From Clavelina lepadiformis (Eukaryota; Chordata; Ascidiacea; Aplousobranchia; Clavelinidae): DNA of 64,000 nt. How positions within the stretch are numbered: position 1 is the first letter of the stretch; the number at the start of each line of letters is the position of its first letter. The translations under genes were made by a program, and so were the position numbers. The stretch is taken from the NCBI RefSeq assembly GCF_947623445.1, contig NC_135240.1:14074001-14138000 (forward strand), in the 5' to 3' direction. The notes beneath the pieces are model-generated. The model ran no database searches, was not told the origin of the DNA, and saw only the letters and a list, made by a program, of their open reading frames with translations. Below are positions 34,650-46,700 of the stretch, piece after piece.

Positions 34650-37534
34650 GTCTAAATGTTTGTTACATGTGTTGATTCAAAGTACAGTAATAAAAAATCG
34701 TCTGATTGTTTTGTAATTTCAATTTCGTTATGGAAAAACACGCCATAAACCAGCTCAAAACGTTAATCGGTCATTTACGAATTTTGTTCTGAAATGAATA
34801 ACTAAAACGCGACAAAGCGTGCATGTTAACGAAAAAGAATTACGTTTAGAAAAGAGTTAACCAAATTTTCTATTATATGCTCCAATCTTTCATGCACAAG
34901 TTTCAAAGCGCCAAAAATCTACTACTTGTCACTTATTTTCATAGACTGATCATCTCCAATTTAATGAAACAACAAAGTTCTTAAAAATACGAAAAAATAT
35001 TATCGATAAAATAATGCGTCTATTTAGGTTATTTAGGTTGCCTTGGAGTTCAATTCGACAACATGTTAAATTTCTTGTGATTATAATCGCATAGTAATTA
35101 GTACGGTGGCTTACAACTATCACAGCCCACGCTTTTCGTCCAGCTAAAAAGAAATTCTAAAAAGAAAATCTGACACTATGAGTTTAATTCATGCGTAGGA
35201 ATTAAGCCAAAGATATTTTTATTTTAAATCTTCCAACTTTGCATGTAACCCTGCGATATTACCATAAGCGCAAACCGATAAAAGCTTGCTCATCTATTAA
35301 AACATTAAAATCCCAATGTCAATCACACTGTTAAAAAATTTTTGTAAAATTTACCCCGTCTTGGCAGCACTTTTTACAAAAATTATTGGAAATTTTTCTC
35401 TAAAGACATTGTAAATATAACTTACTTTCTTCGCAAATTTTCAGATGTTTACCTGTAAAATCTACGTAGCATGGTTTGTAATATTTACTTACAAAACATG
35501 GAATTTTTGTTGGTTTAATGGAGAAAATTTTATATGGTTAGGTGGTATTTTTGATATGAATTTCATTGCGTGATTAAAATGCCAACACACAACTTTTGCA
35601 CTTAAAATTGAAAACAGACCTTCAAACACATTTACACAATTTATTTTGCATAATTTGAATTACACAAAACTTTTTTAACATGAAACACATGCCCACTAAA
35701 TGATAAATATGGGAAACACATTATGAAGTAGATCATATCACATGAAAAACAGTGGTGTTTAAAGTAGAACCAAAGCATTTACAGGAGTCATTCAAAATAA
35801 TATAACAATACTAACTTATATAACTAAGTTGATGTTTTTCATTGATTTAAACTGTACATGTATCCTATCCACGTTCGGAGTCATTTAAATTATTTTTCTT
35901 TATATGTCGATCATAGCAAGTGACAAACCAACGTTTATTTATTCAAATAAATCGTTTATAATCCCTGACACAGACTGTATGTTAGTAAAGTTCACGAGTA
36001 GCAAATAACTACATAGATATACAAAGTTGAATACTCAGAATTTAATCCTCGCACTTCCATCTGTCAACTTTTATGTTTTACAGAATTTGCATTAGTATTG
36101 TAATTTTGTATTGTTTATTTTTCACTTCTAACTGTGCAGAGCAAAAGTTACGATTTTAACCATTACAGTAAAAGCACAATAAAACACATGCTCACAAACA
36201 ATTAACAAACAAGGCACAATATAAAAAGTCCAAGGGCTTAAAACATACAAGATAACAATAAGTTAATACAATTGTGCTATAACATGACAAGTTAACGTGG
36301 CCACCACATCCAAAAAAATAGTTCCTAATTTTCACATACTTTTACACAATATATTTCAAACGATGCAGAAAGTAATGGGAAATGTAAAACATGCACAATA
36401 ACATTGAAGACACTGATATTAAGAACCGAAACAAAATATACCAAGTAACGTTGATTGATTACAGAGGCAATGAATATCTTTAAGTCCACAACAAATGGAT
36501 GGTAATAAAACCGCACGAAAGAAAATCCATTCCAGGGACAGGAATCCTGTTTCTGTAGCCAAAAGATGGCACAGTATTGAAGCTCACTAGCGTACTAAAA
36601 GAAGAACAACAACAAACAGATAATAAGTAAAGTAAGCCTATTGCCATTGGAAAGTCATGTCTCTGCGTTTCCTTGAACTAAGCTATTATGTGAGGATAAT
36701 AGATACGTCGACTACGGCTTTAGTAAAGTAACTAACTAACATGTATAGAACTTAATTAGTTTAGTATAGCTGAATAAAACAAGTATAAATTGCCATGAAA
36801 CAAACAGTAAGTACGGTATGTTTTCTCTCTTCCCAATAAATATCTTTCAATTCATTCACCGTATACAATTAATAGTAGCAACTGTTACTAGAATTCCATG
36901 TTCATACGTGTCATCCAGGGAATTGATGGACAACACTTGAGTCTAAGTGCAAGGGCAAAAAAGACTTAAATTATGTGACTTACTTCATAAAAAAATATTT
37001 GCAATAATTTTATGATATTAACTTTAATATTTTAATGTTAATTAATGTTTTGTAATTAATAACAACGTTACCACTTCATTACAATACCTACCAAAGATTA
37101 TTCAAATCGTTGTGTACTTTCCTACTATGAGATTAAACACCTATTGCTTTAGGTTGCACCTAGGGGAAATACCCTTTAACGTTAATCGTACTGTAAATTG
37201 CACGTCATGCCAAAGTTAATAGGAAAACAAAATAACTTAAACGATCTTACAATCAACCAACGTTTTCTCTTACTCGTAACTTTGTGTCATGCAGTTTTGC
37301 TATAAAGAGCAACGCTATCTGTATTGTATTGTGAAAAGTATGGTGCTAATCTCCTTGTAGACTGGTTAAACAAGAAATACGCTCACAAACAATGAACGAA
37401 CGGGCATTTGCCATTTCATTGGGCAGTCACTATTTCACCCGTAAAAATCGTACATTCAAAGTTTTTTCCGGAGTTTCTTGTTCAATGTATTTACTAGTTA
37501 CGTACGATACCTGCAATGTATGGAGACATTTATT

Positions 37535-37800
37535 GGAAGGCTGCCACTATTTCACCGGGAAAATTCTATGTTCCCAGCTATTTTCACAGTTTCTTGTTAA
37601 CCTAACTTAAATGTTATGACTAGTAACCCAAATCTACTTTCTAATTTAAATCTCACTCCAATAAAAAATTAAATAATTAAGATCAACTTTTTGCATACCC
37701 ATTCTCTTTAAGCTGACCACTTTCCTTTATCAAAAGGCTGCGTGACTTACATAAGTTAAATGAAGTCACTTCGGTAAAATATAGTCACTTTGCTATAGGA
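37535..37800. repeat. Dispersed repeat, copy D
   Basis: Inverse orientation to copies A and C: ACAGTTTCTTGTTAACCTAA, TTTTTGCATACCCATTCTCT and the terminal AAATATAGTCACTTTGCTAT. Confidence 0.6.
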
Positions 37801-38334
37801 AACCACAGGAATTTTCAGCTGGACTGGAAATTTAGCACCGCATTAGCGGTTAGTGGGCAGTTAACTCCCATATAGGCTTAGTCGGTAAATGGAAGAATGA
37901 CAGGTTACATTGTTGAATCCAGACAAAAGTACTGTTTATTCTTAAGAAGAGTGATGAAAAGTGTTGTAAGCCTATTAGAAATGTATATCATGCTAGATTC
38001 CAGAATTTATCAGGAAAAAAATATTCAAGCTTTAGAATGATTAAAAGAACATTAACACAAGTTGATTGATTCTGAATTTGTGCTTCATAATCTCTCTCAG
38101 GCTATATGTCTGTTTTCGGTTAATGGCTGACAAAAGTTATAGTCGCTAGGACTTCAGGCTATTAACCAGCCAGGGTGCACTCCAAGAGGCACTGTGCCCT
38201 TTATTGGCTAAACATTGTTGCACAAAGACGTGTATTGGCTTTTACCGCTTGACCGTAGGTCACGCCGAAGATCTTTGTACCTTACGTTGAATGAACTCTA
38301 GCTAGCCAGATAAACTTCTGAGCCGCCATAATAG

Positions 38335-38420
38335 AAAGTATGGCACCTGCACACACGAGTTTCATCAGCATGAACGCCAACATTTTTTATCTTCACGTTG
38401 ATTTATAAATATTAAACAAA
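38335..38420. repeat. Mariner-related fragment
   Basis: GGCACCTGCACACACGAGTT..CATCAGCATGAACGCC..TTCACGTTGATTTATAAA matches the subterminal region of the mariner at 51131 (GCAGCAGTACGCACGAG..CATCAACATGCACGCC..CACGCTGATTTGTAAA). Confidence 0.5.
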
Positions 38421-38689
38421 CAATTTAGGCTTCAATGCACGCCATTGGTGTAAAAATATTTGTGAATCTATGAATAAATTGTATGAAATATTTACTTAGC
38501 TTATACTGGTATTATTTTTTGTTGGATTTTTGTCTAAGCTATATTCTGCCTCCAACAAGCTTTCAAAAAGGTTGCATGTCCAGTTTAGAAACACTCCAAA
38601 CTTATCAGTTAAATTGTAAATTAACTAAAACTATATTGTACTAAATTAACTTCTCCGTATATTTATTTATTTAATATTCCAGAAATGGA

Positions 38690-38828
38690 AATATTTTTTA
38701 ATTGCTAAAAATAGTAGGAGTGTACTCTTTTTTATGTAGAAAAGCAGAAGCATGAGTGAAGTTTTATTTTCATTGATGAGCGAGAGCATAAACAACACTC
38801 TTTCTGAAAGTGCGGTTGCCCAGCTCTG
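38690..38828. repeat. TTGCCCAGCTCTG-ended repeat, copy 2
   Basis: Begins AATATTTTTTAATTGCTAAA and ends GCGGTTGCCCAGCTCTG. Nearly the same order of words as 40031-40158. Confidence 0.55.
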
Positions 38829-40030
38829 CAAATCACAAAACAAATTGCCTGTGTAACCAAAGGACCTCCGCTGCCACCATAACAAAGGGCAGGCAGAGGG
38901 CAGCTGCCCTCATGCTACCGGCACCCTTGATTATAAATTTTTTGATGCTAACTGTTCTGAGCAAGCAACTTGTACTGATTGGTTTTACAGTAGTTTCACA
39001 GTTACAGTTTTACAATAGTTAGCCACACCTGGGCACAGGCATTCTCACGCTCTTTTTTCAAAGTAGGAACGAAACAACAAGCACGCTCCTTTTTGAAGGT
39101 TGTTTGCTCATTTTATACCGATAACGCTGTGAAGGTACAAAAAGGACACAAATCATTGGATTAAAAAAATTGGCTTTTGGACAGCCGTATAAATAAAATT
39201 TTATGTAGTAAAAAAACGACTGCTTTGAGACTAATTTCATGCACAATCTTTTCTCCACAATGTTAAATGCGAAAAATAAAATGCAACACTAAGCATGTAA
39301 GAACCATATGATGGCGGCTTGATATAAAGGCTTTGTTTTTAAGCTGATTACAATAGTCGGTGAGGCTGGTGACTGATGGTATAATAGAGAAACCCATACA
39401 CATTGGCCGAGTTGCCATCAAAGTGTCGTAAATTGCTTCTTGTTGCTGTCATTTTTGTAAATTAACCAATATATGCTTTGAAAGTGAAGAGTATTAATTG
39501 TTGAACGTCAGCATCTACGACTCTAGAAAGTTGTTAATCCGCTATGGGATCTTTTCAAGTTACAACCGCCATCTTGTTGTGGGTGGCAAGAATTGGCCAC
39601 GTATTCAGACGTCATTTTGAAAAAAAACCAGTGTCTAATATTCAAACTGCTGTAAAAATAAGAACTATACAACATATTTTTTCATTTATCGCGTATTTAT
39701 TTATTCAAAGGAATTCATATGCTACTCACTTGAGAGAAATATTTACAATCCGATTCCTAAACTGCCTGTAATTTAAAAAAGAATCAAAGTCAGTCGACAA
39801 TTTCTATTGTTAAGTGTAAGCAATGGAAAAAATCTTACCACACAACGGTAACTCGGAAAAGGTCTGTTAATCATGTGGCAGGTTTGACCAAAACAAAACT
39901 CTTCAATTTGGAATTTTATGAAATTTTCTAATCTTAACAACAAATCATGATGAGCAATTACAGTCGCAGTTAGACACACAGTTTACAATGTAAATTTATA
40001 CCATACGAATTTTTGAAAAAGCGCCAGAGA

Positions 40031-40158
40031 AAAATATTTTTTAATTGCTAAAGAGCGTGAACGGTAAAACGAGCATGTTTTTTTTTTTATAGAAGAGCGA
40101 AAGAAGTGATGCTCTTTTTTTCATCAATGATTTTTAAAAGAGCGGTTGCTTAGTTCTG
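40031..40158. repeat. TTGCCCAGCTCTG-ended repeat, copy 3
   Basis: AATATTTTTTAATTGCTAAA..ATAGAAGAGCG..CATCAATGA..AGAGCGGTTGCTTAGTTCTG, diverged from copy 2 at the terminus. Confidence 0.55.
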
Positions 40159-40737
40159 TAGTTAGCATTACTAGTAGTGGTTACAAGCTTAAACTTACCC
40201 TGACACCAGACTGCTAAAATTGTAGTGTTTTTGTGTGTAGACTTGACTTCCTGTGTGTGTACTTTTTTACGTGTCATGTAGCAGTACAGTACCATTTCTT
40301 GTCAGGTTTGTATCAAATAATATGGGATTCCACAAAATAAAGCGGCACACAACATATTAGCACTTAGCAGTGTAGAAGCTTTGATTTTCAAAACAGCTGG
40401 TATTCTGCATGTGTATTACAAAGTTAGCTGTCTGGCTTTTACACATTTTTTTTAGAAAACTTCTTAGTTGTTTACAAGACGATTAAAATTTTACTATAAC
40501 TTCAACAACACGAGTTTATTACTAGTGCAATGCAATCTTTTTAAAAACTTTTTTAAGGTGCTAATTTCTGAATTTACGCTAAACATTGCCATTTAATATA
40601 CATTATATCTATCACAATGTAAGATGTTTTTCAAACTTCCCAGTTTCCAAAATTTCATAGATTGGTGTTGCTCATGTTACTAATCTTTAACTAAATATTG
40701 TGACTTTGCATTTTTGAAAGCAGACAAAACAGTTATT

Positions 40738-43700
40738 ATGAAGTTTATAATTTGTTTCATTGTGACATTTTTGTCTGTTTTTAATGGAGGCACATCCGAA
40801 TTTGATCCAAATGCTGTTTCACATACAACCAAAGCAGAACTACTTTCTATGATTGAGGAAGAGAAAGAAGTCTTGGTTTATTTTTGTAAGTTCAATATTC
40901 TTAAGAGGTTTAACAAAGAATAGTAAACAAAATTTTATGACATGCCACAAATTGGTTAAGTGTTATATTACTATTTGCTTGTTGGCAAAACAGTCTGCCA
41001 ATTTGCTAGCAATGAGCAGAACCAGTGAACTTTTGATTTTGTTTTATTTCCTGCTTCTTATAGGTTTTTGCTGAAGTGCTCTATTTTGTATAAATTAGTG
41101 TGCATTTTCGTTATTAATGTTTATTGGTAATCAGTTGACAGCATTCACATTAGTGACATAGGAGATGATAAAGCCAGTAACTACGCATGTAAAAGCAAGG
41201 AAAAAACCCTGGTCCAATCTCAATACACATTAATATTAATGAAAATGATAAGATAGCATGTTTCAATAACACACATAAATAAGCCTATAATTGCGAGATA
41301 ATGAGAACGATAATACCTGTTGATGATATAATGACTTGCCACATGACCAACCATTTGGCAAGTGCTTATGGTCAGAACTATGTTTTACAAAGCATTGTAA
41401 GTTCCTATTTTTTACAATCATTGCATAGTTTTGTTTACAAATGGATTACTCAAATTTTATTTTGGGAGGAATTCTATTGAGACAAATTTATATAAAACAG
41501 GTAATTGCCTAGCCTACCACTAAATACAGGATATTTTATATTTCCTAAAGTATTTTGAAAATGTGTAGCCCTTCTGTGCACTGTACAGCGATTCACTTTT
41601 AGTGTTATTATCAGATGTTACATTGCCAGCTAACTAATTCAGTCAGTGCCACCTGTCCATGCAGACTAAATGTAATTAAATGATTTTTTTAGCTGAATGA
41701 ATGGTTTCCATGCTTTCCATGTCCCACTACAACATATTTTTATGATTTCACATCCAAAAAGTATTTTTGAACCTTCACAACGCATTACCGATAATGTTAC
41801 AAATATCTAAAAACTGCTTTTACGGTCTATAACTGTAAAGAAACTCATTTTGTTAAAACTACTTCGTGCTACATTTGCCAGATACAAATTTTGAAGATTG
41901 CCTTCAATGCAAAGAAAAAATGCCACAATTTCATGAAACTGCTGTCTACCTGGAGAAGTTAGAAGAAGGAAAGGTTTCAGGAAATTTTCTGTTGTATTCT
42001 TTTGCATATGCATCTTTTTGCTGTGGTCAAATTCAAAAACATATTCTTGTTTACCCTGCAGTCTTGCTTAAGTTGTATTATTTTAATGATTAAGTTTTAT
42101 TAAAATTTTATTATGCAAAAATTAAATTTGTTAAGTTTTATTTTTCTTCAGGTGAAGAGCTACAAATTGGCAATTAAGTTTCCAGAATATGGTGTAAACT
42201 CATTTCCACAACTTATTTTTTTTCATGGAAAAATACCATTTCGGTATGATAAACCAGGTAATCCTGCAATCTGCAAATGTATACTGTAGATCAGGAGTGT
42301 CCAAATTATGGCCCACGGGCCGAGCACATTTTTCTTATTGGCCCGCGTCCATCGTAAAGCTCACACGTACCTTTGTACCAAAGAAAAGTTAAATACAAAG
42401 TAAACGTTTGAAGTTTAAGTCTAACAAACTCTATTTTAATAAGGCTTATATGAAGCTGTTCAACTTCAAACTATTCAGGTGCAAATTATTTTTCCCAGCA
42501 TTTAGTGGTAATTATTAACTTGCATTCGTTGAATGTAAGCTTACCTAAGTTACAGTACGTTATTGGGCAGATGTTCTGTAGTTATGTAAAAATTATATGT
42601 ATCACAAGAACTACACAATACTGTAATTTCTTATGGTCCCACCTGCCATGAAACACTGTAGTGCCTGTACACATTAGTTAACTGTTAAATACTGTCATGT
42701 GTTACATCAAATATAACAGAACCAAAGGAACATTTCGAATGCAAGTACATAAAGCAAAAATATTCATTGTTATATAAGTTTTAATTAAAATATACTGAGA
42801 ACCAGAATGACTGACAAGAATTTATGTGACGTCTTTCGTATCGCATCACTGCTCCCACGAAGAACATTGAAATATTGCCATCCTTTATCCGTCCATTTTG
42901 CTACAAAATCATTTGATTAATTCTTCTATGGCTTTTTGTTTTATATAGCGCTGGGCAGCGTACATTTTGCGTTTGTGGTACATGTTAGAGTTGTAGGGCA
43001 AGCGAGTCACTACATTTGTGTGATTTTTATTGCTTTGGATGATATTTATCTCAGCCTAATAATTAAAATTTTCAGTTAGAAAATGTTTATCGGTATTTAT
43101 TGCGTTGTAAGCAAACCAGCGATCTTCACACATAGTGACTGGCCCGGACACTGGTTAACTAGCACATGGCCCTCAGTGAAAAAAGTTTGGACAACTCTGC
43201 TGTAGATACATGTTGTATGCTTTGTTTGTCTTTATTCTAAAGCGAAACGCAAATACAAAAACAAGTTGGTCTTAAATCAAATAGTAGTTGTCAGTCAGTA
43301 TACTAAAGAAGGGATTTTTACTAATATGCAGTGGTTAAGCAGTTATTGCCATAAATAAGAGGCAAAAAACGCAAAGTCATTGTTAATTTTGACAGAGATA
43401 GTGGAACTTATTATGTCACTAAATGAAAAAATGTGCATGATTCAGATGTTTATATCAAGTAGGAATGGAATATTTTTTGTGACCACAAGTAATAGTTACA
43501 ATTGTCGCGAACTTAAGTGCATAGCAGGAATATTTTGCATTAAATAAGCCTGAGTTAGCTTACCTTTAGTGTACTTGTACTGGTGAATGACAATCCTTGA
43601 TTTTTGGTGCAAGTCTAATCCGTTACCTGCAAGTGCCTCAAAGACAAGAATGCTTGACCAGTACATGTACTGTCTTCAGTGACATTTCTAAGCTGAAAAT

Positions 43701-46700
43701 AACCATTACCTGCTACTACCTATAGAGACATGTTACTTAGCTTACCACTACTAGTACTACCATACCTAATTCAAACCCCAGTCATCAAGTATGTTGTTTT
43801 TACATTGTGACACCATAATAGCTGCCATCATCATCATCTTCCATTCGCCTGGTGTTCAGGCCTGGTCTTCATCCCGAAACAAATTCAGGGTCAACCAGTT
43901 GTCTGCAGCGACGCCTCCACTTTCCCCTGTCGATGGCATCCTCGATCTTCAAACCTCTCCTTCTCATATCATCCTTCACCGTCTCTTCCCATGTTTTCTT
44001 TGGTCTTCCCCTTTTCACCTTTCCTTCAATCATCTTATGTTGTACTCTTCTTATTAAGCTCTCCTCATTCATTCATAATAGCTGCCATCTTGGTCTTAAA
44101 TTTGTAGGTCAATTCTGTTTATAATTGCTTAACCGCTACACATTATTAAAAATCCATTTTCTAGTATACTTACGCTGGCAACTTTGGATTATGACCAACT
44201 TATTTTTTGTACTTGCCCCTCACTTTAAATATTTAAATATGACATTACAACAGTGTAGCATTTGCAGTATTATTTTGAAATCTTGGAAATTCTATATGAT
44301 AAGAATGATAGATGGTACAGTAGTGACAAAACATGAAATTGTCACTCTTGACTTGTCTTGACTAATTATTATTTGATTGTTAATTCAAATAAGGGCATTG
44401 TTTGTTTATAATTAAAACCCTTGTGGCATAGGAAGAAGGTTGGAATTGATAAATAGTATTTATTCACTAGGCGTAAGAGTTTATTCACATTAGCAAAACC
44501 TATCCAGGTGAAGATTACGAATGAACTGCGGTTCTTGGTTTATTAACCTAACACTAGTAGTACTGTACTAAGGTGACAAACAAACTTTAATGTGACAGTT
44601 AATTTTTTGTTTTTTGGTTTATTTGAACTACTTCTTCATTAACGTTTTACTGTGCTTTCGTCTGCCACAGTCTGATAAACTTTGTTTGCTTGACCTTTCG
44701 AAAGCTTGTTTAATTTGTAACCAATGGTATACTATATATAGTTGGAATCTTACCCTAAATTAAACATGAAACCTGATTTAAACTGGGCAATGATTCCTCA
44801 ACACTATAGTCCTGTCATCCTGTGTATATGTTCTGTTGGTTGCATTTTAACTAGGTCTTCTGCAGTTAGCCACAACTATACTTTGCCTTAAACCAAGCTT
44901 TTTGCTTGTTATTTTGCTCGAAGAAAATTAACACTAATACCATTGTAACCAATTGAAGGAAACTTATTTTCATTTGCTTACTTCAACGACTTACACTTAC
45001 TACATTTGCTCCCCTTTTTTTACAGATCATGTGTTCAATACAGTTTGGTCTGCAAATGTAATCTGAGTGACTTACATTAGTGGCCAGTGGTAAAATTAAA
45101 TTGGACCACCCTGTTCTGAATTATGTTGGTTTCTTTTAAAGATGAATTTACGCCTGACAACATTTTGGATTGGGTTGAAGAAGCTAAACAAACACCTCTT
45201 CCAGAGCTTAGTGACGAGACCTTTGAACATCTCACACAGGCATCAACTGGAGCAACAACGGGGGACTGGTTGATAATGTTGTAAGTTAGATAAGCTGACA
45301 TTACTGCTGTATGATTGTCCATAAGGACATACAGATTCTGGTGGTCATGTAATGTATTAACATTGTTATGCTCATAGCACCAGGAAGTATATTATGTTTT
45401 GATGCTGGAAATTTTTCATTCTCTCATTTTCACCTTTAGTGCCAATGGGCAACGGCCAGAGTGCATGAAGCCAAATTTACCTGATCTTGCAACAACTGCT
45501 GCGAGATTGAGAAGACGAAAAAATGTAGCAATTGTTAACACTAGTGTATGCCCCGTCATTGGAAAAAGATTTGAAATACATCCCCAAAATCACTGTGTAA
45601 AACTACTATTGTAAGTTGATTTTTATTTTAAATACAAGGTGTGTTTAAAAAGTATAGTATCTTTGAGTGTAAAATCCACAATATTATGAATCAACTTTAT
45701 TATATATCCTTCAAAAAACTCTCCTTGGCAGTTAGCACACGTCTCCTTGCCATTCTACCATTGCTAGTAACATCCTTGAAATGCCTTCTATGGTATCCTA
45801 TGAAGATCCATTGTTGCTTTTCTCATAAATTTCTTTTGTTACTCAAATTGCGTTCATTTCAGCAGTGTTTGCAACTTGGGAAAAACCATAAGTCAGACAG
45901 TGCCCAAGTTGGGGGAAGAAAATCCTGACAAGAAAGTTTGGATTAAGTGGTATGGGCAGAAGAATTGTTGTGAACTTGTCTTTCCTTCACCGCTTATACG
46001 TCTGAATACTTGTGACACACATGCAGTTTCACAAAGCCGACGTAGAATTTCCGAGTGATATTTATTGATTGTCGGCTTGACATTGCGTATTCCAGATAAG
46101 CAAAATCACTTATAAGAAATCACTCCCGGGTTACAGAATCTTCATATTGTTGAGAGCAGGATCAATTATATCCACCAAGTAATCAAGTTAATTTAAATGT
46201 ATTTATTTGATTGGCAATCAGCCTTTTTAGACTTTTGTGACGAATAAATCGAGTAATTACGTCAAAACCCGGGAATTATTCAATTAAATAATCGATTTTA
46301 TAGGATTTTGGTCAATTAAGTCAAATAAACCGTTTGACTATCACCCAGTTATGGGCAGAAATGTTGTAATATTCTTTGCAATAAAACAAAGATTCGACAA
46401 GAGCACACTACACATTTTCCCGACATCTGATAGAAAATGACGCCCCCTGCTAGTTAAAAAATATCCATACATGCGCTGAAAAGGTGTCATCTCCGACCGA
46501 AATATTTTGCCCGCACAAAATTACTTGTAATCAGTCAGATAAGTTTTGAACACACCTTATATTGTTTTGAATTTTTGTGTGCATTAATATTGAAATAGCT
46601 TAGCACATCTTTTTGTTAGCATAAAAAAGACAGAAGTTCCAATGAAGCATGCAAGGGGTAATTTGTTAACATACAGGTACATAGATTGTTCTTTCTGCTA

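Larger units (their letters stand above)
30301..40737. other. Large gene-free interval
   Basis: More than 10 kb without a supportable exon chain. Contents recognised: dispersed repeat copies at 31655-31830 and 37535-37800, the 34-nt motif at 32894-32927, a hAT MITE at 34400-34649, a short repeat at 36530-36600 shared with 49945-50030, a mariner-like fragment near 38335-38420, and CAGAGCTGGGCAA-family copies at 38690-38828 and 40031-40158. Longer ORFs such as 33652-33942 have no recognisable homology. Confidence 0.45.
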
